Notes under the pieces: generated by a model
Database searches by the model: none
What the model saw: only the letters and a program-made list of their open reading frames with translations
What the model was told of the DNA's origin: nothing
Shown here: one piece after another, positions 23,744 through 37,444 of the stretch
Numbering within the stretch: position 1 is the first letter of the stretch
Layout of the letters: every line of letters starts with the position of its first letter
DNA from: Aphrophora alni
Taxonomy: Eukaryota; Arthropoda; Insecta; Hemiptera; Aphrophoridae
Length of the DNA stretch: 64,000 bases
Assembly: GCA_963513935.1 (NCBI GenBank)
Contig: OY740768.1
Coordinates: 44,510,368 to 44,574,367 of the forward strand
Direction: 5' to 3'
Position numbers and translations under genes: made by a program

Positions 23744-24714
23744 TTTAATTGTGACTCGGTTCCGTAAAAACAAAATTGAAATGCATATCAAAAGACAAAA
23801 GTAAGTTAGAAAATAACAAGACAAGTTTGTATTTATTTTAATTTTATATTGTTTCTAAGTTTCAATTTTTAAATTAATTCTTGTTTAATATATTTTAAAA
23901 ATTAATATTTTTGGTTTAATACATATTAATAAATGAATGCACTATATTATAATGAAGTAGTACGTCTCCCAACACTATAATGCAGAGAGCTTTTCTGTGA
24001 CCTCATTTCCTTCACAAAGCTCTTCATCGTAAAGCATAGACGCGGAACCATAAAGAAAACTCCCCCCCCCCCCATACTCTCCCTCTTCATGTATTATTCA
24101 ATGATCAATTCACTTCTGCCACCATCGATGAGTTAAATTACCCCAGCTTGTGAGACGTGCTGGACAACTGCTTTTACGTGAAACATTTTCACTTTTCTAA
24201 CTTGATATCTCCTTTCACGTTTTCAGTCATTAATGTTACTGATATTACATGTCTTTGTTTGGTTAAGGATTTATTCCATACTGATTATGTTTTAGCTTTC
24301 TTATTCAATGCTAACGATCTAATTATAAGCAATAAGAACTGCTTGGTAATAGAAAATATATTCACATTTTTGTTAATAATTTTGTATTTATTCGAATACA
24401 ATACAGAGGAATTTGGAAACTAAATGTTTTAAAGTTTATCTCTCTGGATTTACGTTTATGAAGAGGATTGAGCAGATTTCATTTTACTTTAAGTATATAT
24501 TTATGCATTTAATGACTTAGAATATTTATCTAACAATAATGATAATAATAAAAAACATTCCAAGTCTTGTCAGAATATGATTCTAGGAGGAAAAGGTAAA
24601 TAAGAGATATCAGTAAATATAACAACAAAAAATGTTCTTTAAAAAATGTATTGTTTATAAAAAGCAGTAAAAGCTTGAACCATAATCTGATTTCTAAGTA
24701 TTAGGAAGTAGGGG
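23744..24714. other. no recognisable gene
   Basis: AT-rich, with a run of 12 C at 24062-24073. An 88-codon frame at 24157-24423 is hydrophobic and without a recognised motif. Confidence 0.45.
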
Positions 24715-25105
24715 ACTCCACAGCGGGATATTAGGATTGGAATTCAGTGGTTTCGGGGCCTCCTTCCCCCAAATATTAACCCTTCTTCCACCCCCTTTCA
24801 CCCCTTTTACACCTTCTTTAACACCTGCTTAACATTTTTTTCGACATCTATTCCAAAAAATCCACCTACCATCCCCAACACCATTACCTCTATCTCAATT
24901 CCCCACCACCCATTTCCCAATCCACCCACCACCTCCCACGGTGAGATCCAACGATTGTGGTTACATAACCCAAGGTTTACATCCAGCTAGGGACCCATTG
25001 GAATTGTAATGTATAGAATCCAGCTAGGTTCAGTTGAGATTGCAAACAAAGTGAAGATCCAGCTGGAGGGCCTAGGGGTCCCATAGACATCCCACTAGGC
25101 ACGAA
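24715..25105. other. C-rich island with repeated ATCCAGCT motif
   Basis: Between about 24765 and 24940 the plus strand is dominated by C and T (CCACC, CCCC and TTCC blocks), in sharp contrast to the AT-rich surroundings. It is followed by three copies of a short motif: CATCCAGCTAGGGACCC, AATCCAGCTAGGTTC and GATCCAGCTGGAGGGCC. There is no long open frame. The segment may be a fragment of an inserted element with different base composition. Confidence 0.5.
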
Positions 25106-27640
25106 CCTGATTATACGAATATGAAAATAAAGAAAATTGAAAAATGTAGAAGAATAAACAAAATATAAAAAAATAGAAAATAAATTTGTTGCACGTGTGT
25201 AATATAAAAAAAAACTAATGTATCGTTTGTTAGATGAAAAAAATAAGGTCTTTCTTGAACCAAGTTATTGACATGTTTTTTTACTAGGATAAGATCAGGC
25301 AATTCGATTATCAAAAATACCAACAAAAGTATTATAAACAACGAAAAAAAAACGTATATCATTGTACAATTCATTGTAAATCATTGCATTGTTCTTAAGA
25401 AACAAACATCCTAACACCAAGAGTCATCATTGAAGCTATCTAGCCCAATCTAGAAATAGTTGAACACGTGAAAAGAAAACATATTAGTTTACATTTGGAA
25501 ACAAAAACCGAATTGTTAACAACTACTTCGTCTAAACTGTTTATTGAATCGATATGTTTGGAATTTGATTCATCGATTCCTTTTTTTGGGGAAAATGTTT
25601 TCTTTAAAATTATTTTCAATCTCATTTTCAAATTTAAAATACATATTTTTTACGTAATAATATGTAGAGTTCCTTCTACCAATAAATCAATTACGGTCTT
25701 AAATTATTTGACGTTTTTCAGTTAATGAATTAACAAACAGTAAAGTTACTTATTCTAACGATTCACAGTTTCAAGCATTTCCAGATTGACTAAAAACCTG
25801 CAAAATATTCAGTTTCTGTTTTCATCTCATCAAAGATTATTTTAATCGTATTATAAACAAGTGTGTATTTAAATTACATTAAATTCAAAACTAATATCTA
25901 TGAGCTTTTTACTGTTTTGTCATTTAAATTAACTAAGAACCTTTTAAAAAAACTCAGTATACATTAACATCTTAACCAATTTCATTTAAATCGTATTAAA
26001 ATCTAAACAAGTGTGTGCTCAAGTTGTAAGAATTCAACTTGTGTGTGGAATTCAAGAACTAAAATAAGGAATGTTTTATGATAAATATTACTGTGACTTT
26101 ACAATAATTGAGAGCAGTGAATTGGTGTAAACAAACAAAACATTTCAGCGATTCTTGACGTTAGGAATAACTCGAATTATATTTAATAAAAGAATTGGCT
26201 GTAATATCCACCGGTAATAAATTTCAATAACACTGGGTTGTTGGAACGATAAGTTATGAATCATTCATAGATCAAGTTAAAGTTATCAGTGTAAATTTTA
26301 AAAGTGTTTACATATAAGGAAGAGAAAAGTGTGACTTTATAAAAAAAATAATTAAAAAAGAGGTTACAGAATATTTAGACTATCCATCACTTAGAGATTT
26401 GATAACAAATGTATAAGTCTCTTCATGTTTCTACCATAATAATTATAGAAATTTAGATTATGTTATAAGTAACGTTGAAATACAATAAATTGGTTTCAAC
26501 AAAGATAAAATATAGTAAACACAACCGTCGACCACTACCAATAGTCAATTTAATTCATGTTAAATACAATCAAATTTGCTTGTGTATAAATTGTACACGA
26601 AATAAAAACAAGTGTTTTTTAAACTAAAAAGTATATACACAAAATATTTTTTTTCTAATGTAAATAGTTAGTAAAGTAAAATAAAACCTAAAAAGTGTAA
26701 ATGAGTAAAATTATATTTATCTATAATATGTATTGTTTGAATGAAAACACTTTGTTATCAATAAAAGGCATACAGTATTAAATATGAACTAATGAATTAG
26801 CATTGTTTAAATGTTGCAGCAATTTTATATAAGTAGCTTTTGTATATTTCAAATTTGTATGAGGTCTGTTTAATAGAATGACATGGATACAATGCCATTT
26901 ATTTAGTATTGTAATGTTATTTGGAAGAACAAAACATATGACTAATTTCATCAACAATGTACGACAAGAGAAAAAACTTATTTAGCAATTAAATCTTTAT
27001 TAATGACCGTGCTTATTTACCAGCATTAAATTAATGATTAAACATGCAATGATTGTATGTTTTTACGGAGACATTTTGAATACCCAGTAAATAGATATAT
27101 GCACATTTCCTTTCCGTTATTCGTCCTCTTAACCTAACCAACCATGGTCAGAAGGACGCAGTGAAATGTCCAATTTTACAAAATATTGTGTATATGTTTC
27201 CGGTTGTTAGTATAAATGTTAACATCGTAATATATAAATAAATAATGTAATTAACGTTAAAATAAACATACATATTAAAATCCGTTGCTAGTCAAATACA
27301 ATATATCAAAATAATACAAGTGCTTAACACAAATACATAATTCATTAATTATCTAGTGGATACTGACACAAATATTTAGCTATAATTAATTACTATGCTG
27401 ACAAGTTGAATCCGGTATACATCCGACCCCCCCCCCCTCCCTTCAGCGTTGAAGATAGTCCCTTGTCAACCTGTGGATTCCATTGGAATTTATGTGGAAC
27501 ACATGATCCTATTTTCACTTTCCTTTGCATTGGGGATGACAGGAAATTCAATTTATGTGATTAGGTGTATCACACCTCATATGGTATACAAAAGTCCTAC
27601 AATTTGGGTTTCATTTTCGTTTACTGGAGTATGCTGATGG
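25106..27640. other. no recognisable gene
   Basis: AT-rich; short hydrophobic frames only. An 11-C run lies at 27427-27437, next to a 62-codon frame (27449-27637) without a recognised motif. Confidence 0.45.
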
Positions 27641-27649
27641 AAGTAATAT

Positions 27650-27832
27650 ATCTAACCTATGTATAAATGTATTTTTCACATGTTTAGATAAGGTTACATA
27701 CATGTATTTATTGAACACAATGACAAATACTTTAATGTATATACGATTAAGCATGTTTATTCACTTTTTCGCATATTTAGACAAGTTTAGTCACTTAAAA
27801 CCTTTTCGTACAAGTCTTGTTACTAGTTTAAA

Positions 27833-27898
<66 letters not shown>

Positions 27899-29420
27899 AT
27901 CACGATTAAACATGTTTTATCAAATATTTAAAGATGTCTACGTATAAAAAGTGTCCTGTGAAAAAATTTTATATGGATATATGTCCCAAAATGTTTAGTT
28001 GTCTACCAATCAAACATTTTGTGATTTACAGAAAACATTTTTGAACAACAATTGATACAAAGTTGACATTTTGCATGCTACTTAATGCTTCTAAAACCAA
28101 ATAAAAGAAAAAAATATCAAATGATTTATTTACTCGTTTCAAAATGTCGGCTTTTAAAAGTGTTTAACATCGACTATCAACTTTAATAAACCCGTTAATT
28201 TAAAAATAAATTGTAAAACAGGTAAATTTTGGTTTTGTTTTAACAACAAATATATGTTTCAAAAATACTTCTTCAGTAGGCCTACGTCAAAAAAAAATTG
28301 AGTTATCAACAAAAAACTGAAAACATAATTTCTTGGCAGCTGTCTACAATTCATATTCAAGATTATACTAGAACAAAAATTGTTTGTGAATTCTGCATTT
28401 TTTAAATCATTTTATTGTGAATAAAGGATATAGGTTGATAATTTTTTCGAATTGGGTTTTCGTAACACTAAGTAGCATGTGAAATATCAACTCTGTATCC
28501 TATTAAATTGCCACACCTTTTTAAAATATTCAAATATATATCAGAAACCTGCCAATGAAAGAGAGGATGCATTTGAACTACATATCCGAGTCAAACTTCC
28601 CATTCAAGTAGAAGTTGGTTTCTTCCGAGAAGTAGAGATATTTGAAAATTACGATTATTTCTCAATTCACTCTAGAGACTTTACTCCATTCTCCGAACAA
28701 GATCATCCGTATATTTTAGGGTCAATTGCATTTTGTGTGAATGAAACTTGTTGATATATTGGGAAGAATTTTATTTACACCTGTTTACGAAACTATACGA
28801 GGGCAGTATGCGAAGTTTTAACACTATATCCTTTGATGTTCAAAAGATATGAATTTTCGTTAAAAACAAAAAATGGAGTTAGACTACAATAACGTTTTAT
28901 TTATTTTTACCAGAAGATTACGTCAAGAAAGTTTCTCCCTTTATTCGTGGGACTGCCGGTATGTAACTAGTAATGTAAACATGTTTAAACACGTATAAGT
29001 ATATGAAACGACCAAACAAAATCATATGAATAACGTAAACAGGCGTGTAAACAAGTCTAAATACATTTAACGACTAAGTATGTGTAAATTTAACTAAAGT
29101 ATGTAAATATACTAAAGGACTGAACAAGTCTATTTATGTGTAAACCTGTATAAAGACCTAAACATATGAAACGTCAAATCTTAAGGATGTTTTAACTTAT
29201 GTAATAAAGTTATATATTCAGTCACGTTGAGACATATTATGACATACGTTTATTATTTTGACAATTTCTTTACTTTTACACATATGCAGGCATTTTATAT
29301 AAATTTAGACACGCTTAATAACTTTTAGACATATTCTGTCTTTTATTGTATTTATGCGTGTTACACTAGAGTATTTATCAATATTTACCCTGCTGGACAT
29401 GTAGGCTACGTTAACAACTT
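27650..29420. repeat. cryptic short-period repeat region
   Basis: Degenerate copies of a roughly 20-22-bp theme around GTAAACA, TGTTTA and TCTAAAT recur in three blocks. About 27650-27830 and 29230-29420 show mainly the T-rich strand (CATGTTTAGACAAGTTT-like); 28960-29170 shows mainly the A-rich strand (GTGTAAACAAGTCTAAA-like). An (AT)n tract and a GTGTGTGTG run sit at the end of the first block. The pattern is clear by eye but too diverged to count units. Confidence 0.4.
27843..27895. repeat. (AT)n microsatellite
   Basis: 53-bp AT tract directly following a GTGTGTGTG run. Confidence 0.95.
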
Positions 29421-30619
29421 ATTTACCTTTGTTTTTTCTGCTCACAGTCCTTCCTTGTTCACATCTTGGATTAAGTCGTTTCGTCTTCTTATTCAGGTAT
29501 TATCAAATCTCATTTATTCTTTTTTATACTTTCATTGATTTATTGCGTGTCGTTTGTTTATGAAAAATAAAACAAATATGCACCGCATTTACGATAACAT
29601 ATAAATACAACACTTAACTTCGAAATTTAAACATATTTTATTAATTTTTTTTTTAAACACACGATTCTAACAATGTGACTATACACCTATACACCTAACA
29701 TGCCTAATAGTTCAATTTCACATAAACTGAGACAAGTAAAGCTCGGTTCTCATGTCATGACATGTTTAGATGGTTTTTAAACTGTATAGCATGTTTTAAC
29801 ATATTTAATTTATTGTTTTGCAATATAGTATTGAAATAAAATTTTAATAGATATATAGTAATACATGATAATTTAAATAATCAAATTTATTTCATTTCTA
29901 TTATTTGTGTTGACATTTACTGTAGATAAAACTTTAATTCAGCACAATTTAAACATATTAAACCATTCATATGAACACTTCCCAACGGTAATACAGTTTT
30001 AATGTTCATAAATCATGTGTATACATTTTAATTTCATAAAATAAATAACAGCAAAGCTGTCCCACCGGTATCATTACAAAACCCTCAGATACATTTTAAA
30101 CCTGTATATCATATGTATTATTTGACGTTCATTAAATACCAGAATTAATAAAAAAAATAATCCCTCGGGGCTTTAGGTGAATATAAAACAGGAATTGTAA
30201 AACACAATTCTGTTGCACGAGTAACATAACATTGCAATTCCCCACTGATGAGGGTTAAACAAGCATTTTGAAGAATATTTTTACAAAATAAAACTACGCG
30301 TTATAGAGACTCATCCAAAGGTAAGTTGAAACTTTAAATGGTTGTGTTTTCGTTGTTTGTTGCCAAATTATTGTATGCAGATATAATTGTGATTAATTAA
30401 AACAACAGCTGTTATTTTAATTGATATTTCTTTTTCGCCATAACGTCGAGTTTTCTCATTGTTGACTAATTTAAAACACAGGAATCTAGTAGGTGGAAAA
30501 CTTATAGTAGTTTTAAGTTTTTAAATTTTTTATTCTATCATAATTTTACCTTTACAAAAACGCATTGTATTCATTCAGTGTTGTATGAATATGAGGGGAA
30601 TGTTCCAGCCGGGTTGAGA
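29421..30619. other. no recognisable gene
   Basis: AT-rich sequence with no open frame of note and no repeat recognised. Confidence 0.45.
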
Positions 30620-30897
30620 GGATTTTTTGTACTCGTAACTATTTGAGAGACAGATGGTGCAGTGTAGTCGCGTGTAAAAAAAAATTGTTAGGAATTTTGA
30701 AACCACCGGGTTCATTAAGAAATTAAGAGAACAGGAAGACCTTCAATCATAAGTGAAGGTCTGTTGAAGATCTGAAAAACACAATTACTCAAAACTCGCT
30801 GAGATAAATGCCAAGGCGTTAAGAAACGCTCCGCATAGGATAAAGGAAAGACTTCTGCTTTTCCAAGAAGAGAATGGTGGCCACTTCGAACTCTAGT
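30620..30897 (+). pseudogene. internally deleted mariner-family transposase relic
   Basis: Reads KIVRNFETTGFIKK, then after a frameshift RTGRPSIISEGLL, matching the end of the helix-turn-helix region and the RTGRPS linker of Tc1/mariner transposases. It then passes directly to EINAKALRNAPHRIKERL and LLFQEENGGHFEL, which is the extreme C-terminus of the same family, ending in TAG. The whole catalytic domain, with its acidic residues, is missing. This is the usual form of an internal-deletion derivative. Its C-terminal block resembles that of the minus-strand relic at 1340-2010. Confidence 0.7.
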
Positions 30898-31164
30898 TAT
30901 AATAACCCTAAAAATCAAGCATTTGGTAAATTTAATGATTAAAATAATAAAATCCCGTTTAAATCCAAAGGACTTTACGTACTTTATTTAGTTAAATGTT
31001 AAAAAACTACAGTCATCTAAAACTTTAATTTTATTTTGAAAGATCTGGTACGTCAGTAGTATAATATATCAACAGTAGTATAACATAATAGACTTGTGTG
31101 GTCAAATTTATTTTCCCCAATGTAGTTGTCAACTAATGAAGCTATTCGATACAAGGTTTAACTC

Positions 31165-31505
31165 GGAAAATGAGCGAGGATCGATAAAATTCTTTTGGTC
31201 CCAGTGATGAACTATATTTTTCGTTATACTGCAAATAATATAAGAAAACAATTTCACAAAACTAAAATGTTATACCCTATTTACCTTCAAATTCGTGGTA
31301 AACGCTGATTTAACGGTTATTTACAATCGAGAATATTGGTTGTTTTTATAGATTCTTTACAATCGTTAATTAATTCGTAAATAAAGGTAACAGCTGATGA
31401 TCTCGGCCTCAGCTGATGTTTTTAGTTCCTAGGTCTAAAAAGTACAACTTTAACATGTCAATGCATGTATTGAAAATAGCTGTTTTTGAAGCAGCATGAC
31501 GGGAA
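31165..31505 (+). repeat. dispersed repeat family B, copy 1
   Basis: Shares with copy 2 at 35945-36330, in the same orientation, the blocks GAACTATATTTTTCGTTATA, TTATTTACAATCGAGA, GGTTGTTTTTATAGATT, ACAATCGTTAATTAATTCG, GCTGATG, TGATGTTTTTAG, CTAAAAAG, ACAACTTTA and a GTTTTTGAAGCAG end. No coding capacity. It is likely a non-autonomous element. Confidence 0.75.
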
Positions 31506-33429
31506 AAAAACGTTTATTACTTAAGTCAAATATTGCCAAACAATAGTTCAAGTAGTTTTTCTAGTGTTATTTATGCCAACTTTAAGTATAAGAAATGTGT
31601 AATATATAACATACTTATTTATGTACAAAATAAATAAAACATTGACTACAACAATAGATAAAAAAAACCAATAATTTTCAACGTATTGGAAACATTGTAA
31701 AAGGTACAATAGAAAAACGAAACTACAAAAATAGTTTATAATATTTTGGGGAGTGTTTTTTTTTAAATATACTGGTTTCTCAAAAATTGTATCCACAAAC
31801 TTTTTCAAATGGTTCTATACATTTGTTCTAAACAAAAAAAAGAGTTTCTTTGACAATAAAGCTCATTTCTTTTAGTTATATGTCTATCCATCAGTTCTTG
31901 TTTTTTTACCATCAGTTCTTGTTTATTATTATCTTAATAACCATATAAATTACAATTTTTTATGTCATATTTTGCTGACATTTTGCAGTTATTAGTCCCT
32001 ATTTGTGTTGTTATTTTCAATATTATTATTTTAATCTTTTAAAAATGGCTAACGTTTCAAAAATCAACACATTTCTGCCCAAATGTATAGTTTTATAGTT
32101 ATTAGGTTTTGAATTTTTGAAAAGTTCGCTATTTTTAAATGTTTGAAATAAAAACAAAAAAATTTTTTTTTTTTAAACCATTTTGTAAAACTGATATCAG
32201 ATAGATGTAGTTCATATGGTTCTTGAAATATTTATCATTATGCAATTATCACAAAAGGATCTAGATAAGCCATATTGTCAAAGGAACTTTTTTTTTTTGA
32301 TGTTTGGGACTATTTCCCAAATTCTCTGCAAAGATTTTTTGAGTACACGGTGTATGAGTTGAGTTCAAAATGTTTAATTACCAATGGTTTTGTTCTATAT
32401 TTTCATAATTTAACCGAGGGGTTATCTAGTGGAGTGTGTTTGAAATCCTCTGTAATACATGCAAATTCAATCTATTTCTTAACAATTAGTTTGTGTACAT
32501 TTAATCGTAATTGTAACATTTCTTAGGTACTAACTAAGTTAAATACAACCAGTTAGAATTATAATTATTTTAAAAAGAGGGTAAACGTAAAATAACCACT
32601 TTATTACCTGGAATTTTTCATGGTGCAAATTCAAAAATCGTTTAACTCTCAGAGTGTCGTTGCAGCGTATTGCACGTTCTAGTAGAGCAGCTTCCGAAGA
32701 AAGGTCTCCAGAGGAAGCGAAGCTGAAACAGGCAAAATAAAGATAAATGTGTATATTTCACAAAAGTCTTAAGAACACATGCATACACTTACATTGAAAT
32801 TTAGGATCACGCTAGATAAATACAAACTGTTCGTTTAAATTAAGTAAAGAAAGTAAAGTTTCGTCAAGGTAAAAGCTGTTTGCTCACAAGGCCAACAATG
32901 CAGAACATTATACATGTGTGACAGGTAACGTTTTTAACCCCTACTTCAGTACATTATGTGACGAAAATTTCCAGGGAAAAGAAACTTAAGATAAAAATCT
33001 TTGATAATAGAAATAAATTGGATGTGATAGTGACAAAAATTATTTCGTTTTGCTCTTCCATTAAAGTTGACAGTCCCACAGTGGAAACACCTAATCGTGT
33101 AATACATTTTAAATAGTAGAGTGTTTGTAAGTGCATTTAACACAGATATTTTGAACTTTAACCATTTTACTTAAAGTATAACGTAAAGAAAATGCAGAAA
33201 TATAGATTGTCGGAAACCTCTTTTTTATTATGGATATCACACAAACCCAAAACAAAATGGATCAAAATGAAAATATAATTCAACGTTCATCTTAAATTTC
33301 ATATTATACAATTTATGATAGATTAAAGTAGGAAAATAATGTTTCTCAAACGAAATTTAGAAAATAATCGATGGAAACATGCACAATTTACGAGAAATTT
33401 AAACTCTAGAATAGTTAAAATATGTAAAA

Positions 33430-33860
33430 ATTGTAGTCGAATCAGTTAATGAGTCTTTAGGGATTCTACAATTTACTCCTTGAACGTTTTTCGGGTTCGG
33501 TAGGTGAAATTAAGGACTCTTATAATTTCACGCGCGTGTCTGTACTGTCTGTGTGTAACCAGCCTGCATAGACTAAACGATAAATCCTATATATTTCAAA
33601 CTTTTTGTAATTTCCCAAATATAGAACAAATATAGCTGTAACAAAAAAAAGTACCTTGAGTTAAGAGGGTTAAACTATTGAGTTTTCATATTATGTGCAG
33701 AGTATGAAATAAAACTAGAAGTTATTCTGATTACGAATGTGTTTGTTTATTTGACGTAAAATTATTTTTTTAGCGCTACCCCAAACTATAAACTGTCAGA
33801 TAAAATATCCCACCTCTAACTTTAACGCGAAGTGACCTACAAAACTGAAAATAAAGAGAA
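33430..33860 (+). repeat. dispersed repeat family C, copy 1
   Basis: Contains GTAGGTGAAATTAAGGACTC, TAATTTCACGC, GTGTCTGT, AAATCCTATATATTTCAAAC and a TAGCGCTACCCC near 33771, shared in order (except the last) with copy 2 at 34050-34320. TAGCGCTACCCC recurs near 38759. Confidence 0.65.
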
Positions 33861-34049
33861 AAAAATTGAAATTAAATTACTGTGCGAATTTATGTAGCCT
33901 ATTATTTATTGTATTTTGTATGACGAAAACAACTTAATTTCACCAAAATATGAGTAGTGCGTTGCGTAAATTTTGAAAATCAGTTTTTGTGATATGTGAG
34001 ACAAACACTTCACTAACTATTAAAACTTGTTTGCATTTTTTTTTTTTTT

Positions 34050-34320
34050 TTTGATTTTTCTTATTAGGGTCCGTAGGTAAAATAAAGGATCTCTGTAATT
34101 TCAAGTCCGTGTCTGTAAGTCGCAACCCGTCTACACAGACAAGACGAAAAATCCTACATATTTCAAACTTTGCGTTTATATTCTTTGTATTGTCTCACAT
34201 ATAAGAAAAATGATCTTGGGATAGTTAATAAGGCAAAAGCTCTCCTGTTGAAAACTTGTATTTTTGAAATATTATATGTGGAGTAACGAATATCTATGTT
34301 TATTTAAAAAAAAAAACAAA
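34050..34320 (+). repeat. dispersed repeat family C, copy 2
   Basis: Shares GTAGGTAAAATAAAGGATCT, TAATTTCA, GTGTCTGT and AAATCCTACATATTTCAAAC with copy 1, and ends in an A-rich (AAAAAAC)n tract at about 34298-34340. The A-rich end suggests a retroposed sequence. Confidence 0.65.
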
Positions 34321-34796
34321 AAAAAAACAAAAAAAAACAATAATATTTGGGCACTAGGCCGCTGCCAATGCTCCACCCTTTTATTTTATTTCTTTTCTCT
34401 ATCTAAATTCTAGTAGCTGAGTGCTGACATTATTTTGTTCTTTGTTTCACCCGATTAATTTTAGCAACTTGTGCAAAATAACGAAAATATATCATACATA
34501 ACAAGAGAGTATTGGAACCAATCAAGTAGTCTATTTATTTATGTCATAAAATATGTAAAGAATCTCTTACTAAAGTGTTGTCAGCACTCGCAGTATAAAG
34601 TAACTTTACGACCTTCGATAAACAGACAACCAGTAAATATGCACGAAAATCCAACACCATAAATTATATAATGTTTTTGCGGAATGGTTTTATCCTGAAT
34701 TAGGAAAATATATTCTACGTCAGAAGCGGAAGAAGGCAAATCTCATTTTCCGGCTAGACGAAAGACTCACAAGTTTTACTGCTCAACGGCGGTCGC

Positions 34797-34858
34797 GATG
34801 TAATCTCTTTCATTACCTAGTAAAACAACATAGGATGTAATCTCTTTCATTACCTAGT
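34797..34858. repeat. 25-bp direct repeat, two copies 37 bp apart
   Basis: GATGTAATCTCTTTCATTAC plus CTAGT occurs perfectly at 34797-34821 and 34834-34858, separated by 12 bp. This is a short recent duplication. Confidence 0.9.
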
Positions 34859-35944
34859 TCAGATTACAGTCAATCAACATAGACATGATAGTTTTCTGAT
34901 GCAACAGTGTTAGGGATAAATTGTTTGGAAACTTTTGAGAAGGGAGATAAGATAAATGTCAAGTCTTCATTTGAGGTTCTTGGTAATATCGAACATATAT
35001 AAAAATACTTTCTGTCTTCACTACAAACACAATTATATATACATACAGCCAATTTGACTACAATTTTTTATGAGGAATTTATATAGACAGGTGGTATCAC
35101 ATTACGTTTTTACTTCTCAGTGGTAATAAACAATGTATATTAAACTAATTTTCCAATTTTTGTTTCAATTCTAAGGCAAATATAGCCGAACGGGTAATTG
35201 TTTACTTTTTTATTTTTATTAATTTTATTTTTTTACAGAATGAACATCACACAATATTCATATATATTTCGCAGAACTTACCTTTATCACATAGAGAAAG
35301 AAAATATTGTGATTGAAAGGGGGGAGGATCATATTTGAAGTTATTTACAAAATACTTAGACTATGAGTATTATAGCAGATCGTCATATTTTGTCGTGGTT
35401 AGTTCAAAATTTGTACCTGGATTTTCGTGCTCCACATTTCCCATATAAAATATAATTCCCATCGACAGCATTTCTCTAGACAATTTTATCACACATTGAC
35501 TCATAAATGACGAGCAACAGCCCTCCTGAAATATTAATCTGAATAATGTATTAAAGATTCATGTGATGGTTAAATTTTGGTTTATTGAAAATAGGTTCAT
35601 TCTCAACATGAATTAAATGCATATTTAATCATTCGTTTTCAAAGTTCTGGTTTGGCATAAAATACCCATCATTTAAAAAAAATTTATTTGTACAAATTAT
35701 AATAATACTTAATACTTTGAATTTTAAATTGGTTTCCAATTGGAAAATTGTAAAGTAATATGCTGACAACAATAACTTTTACTGTATAACTAAGTAAAAC
35801 AAGCTGATCAGCCACACCATGACGTTTTAGCGGATACTCTATATGTAAAGCAAAAATTGGTTTCTTGAGCCATGAAATAGTATATTTCATCACTAGGACC
35901 AAAAGTGAAGCCTTTTGACACAAGCTCTAATTTAACGGCCGAGG
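34859..35944. other. no recognisable gene
   Basis: AT-rich sequence with only short chance frames on either strand. Confidence 0.45.
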
Positions 35945-36330
35945 CGGAGCCGAGGATCGAAAAGCTTCTTTTGATCCTAGTGACGAACTATATTTTTCGT
36001 TATACTGCAAACAATATAACCTAAAACCTATTTAACTTCATAAGTTTGGACAAGTTACTCAAGTTTGCCGTTATTACAGCTGTTTAGTTTGTATTAGTGG
36101 TACTTATTTATAAAATCGATGGTAACAGCTGTTTTATCTGTTATTTACAATCGAGAGTATCGGTTGTTTTTATAGATTTTTTACAATCGTTAATTAATTC
36201 GAATAAGCGAAGAAACCGCTGATGACCGCGAACTCACCTGATGTTTTTAGGTCCTAGGACTAAAAAGAACAACTTTAGCATCTCAATGAATGTATTGAAA
36301 ACAGTTGTTTTTGAAGCAGTATAACGATAA
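35945..36330 (+). repeat. dispersed repeat family B, copy 2
   Basis: Direct-orientation copy of 31165-31505, slightly longer through an insertion in its first third. It is followed by ACTCGCTACGCTCTTAG and ACTCGCTACAATCG motifs near 36440-36510. Confidence 0.75.
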
Positions 36331-37153
36331 AATATAATTTGTGCTGGTAGGTCAAGGGGACTTACACAGGTTTTCTGAAGTTCATTATTATGTATATTTA
36401 CTTTCTTGTTCGTAATTGTGTATATATTAAAATGTTTTCACTCGCTACGCTCTTAGATCTGGCGGATCTCAAAACTATATGTAAACGAGTCTCCACTCGC
36501 TACAATCGTATCGATTACTCGGCTCAGCCAGGCCCCTACATAGATGTCACATTTTCTTAGAAAGTAAGGGTTAGAAATTATATTTATCAAGATAACTTCC
36601 ATATTTTTTGTAACTCGTCTTAAGGATAAATATTATAAGATGAAATTAATCCCATTTAGTTTTTGAAACTATTCCTTAACGGTAATTTTCCATTATTTAT
36701 AACTTTGTACTGGTTTTATTCATTAATTTTCATATTTTTCAAATTTGATTGAAAAATCTAGAACCAATTCTGAGAAATTACGTCTTTTACAATAGCTTCA
36801 TTGTAGATTTTATGATTGTTACTGATCACTTTCAATTTTTTTGAAAGGGGGCGACATTTTGTATAATTCTTGGGGGCTATAGTTTAGCATATGACCAGAA
36901 CCTTTCGTGTAAACTGAAATTTTGTGTTTTTATCTTATGGCAAACATACCCAATTTAGTATTTTAGAAAAAACATATATCCCAGATATGGCCTAAATATA
37001 TCAACGTTCCATATTTGAATAAAAATTGTTCACTCTCTCAGGCTGTAGAGCTAGGTATCGACAGACATCATTCCCATTCTCAGAATAACTCCTCACCGTT
37101 GTTTCCAATTCATCTCATAACTATCCATACACCACGTATAAGTTCTAAAGTTT

Positions 37154-37208
37154 GGGTTAGGTTAGGTTAGGTTTGGTTAGGTTAGGTTAGGATAGGTTTG
37201 GTTAGGTA
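37154..37208. repeat. interstitial telomere-like (TTAGG)n array 2
   Basis: About ten GGTTA units with GGTTTGG and GGATAGG variants. More degenerate than the array at 15.9 kb and not enclosed by inverted repeats that I can see. Confidence 0.85.
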
Positions 37209-37444
37209 GAAAAGAGGACGGAACAGTCAAAACCTCGCCCTGCAAATAAATAACGTAATTATGTATTTATACATAAGAACATAAAATAAATAATTTGTAC
37301 CAGTTATATTTTTTTCAACCCAATTTTCTTAGGATTTTGTACAACAATAATAATGTCGAACGTAGTTATTAAGAAAGAAATTTAAATACGTAAATTGTTA
37401 GAATTACCAGCTCCATTTTTATAAATCATAAATGTAATAATACA

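Noticed and set aside
32639..32740. Short frame with an RIARSSRAASEERSPEEAKL stretch recalling Arg-Ala-Glu repeat proteins
   Set aside because: Too short and without repeat units; similarity is compositional.
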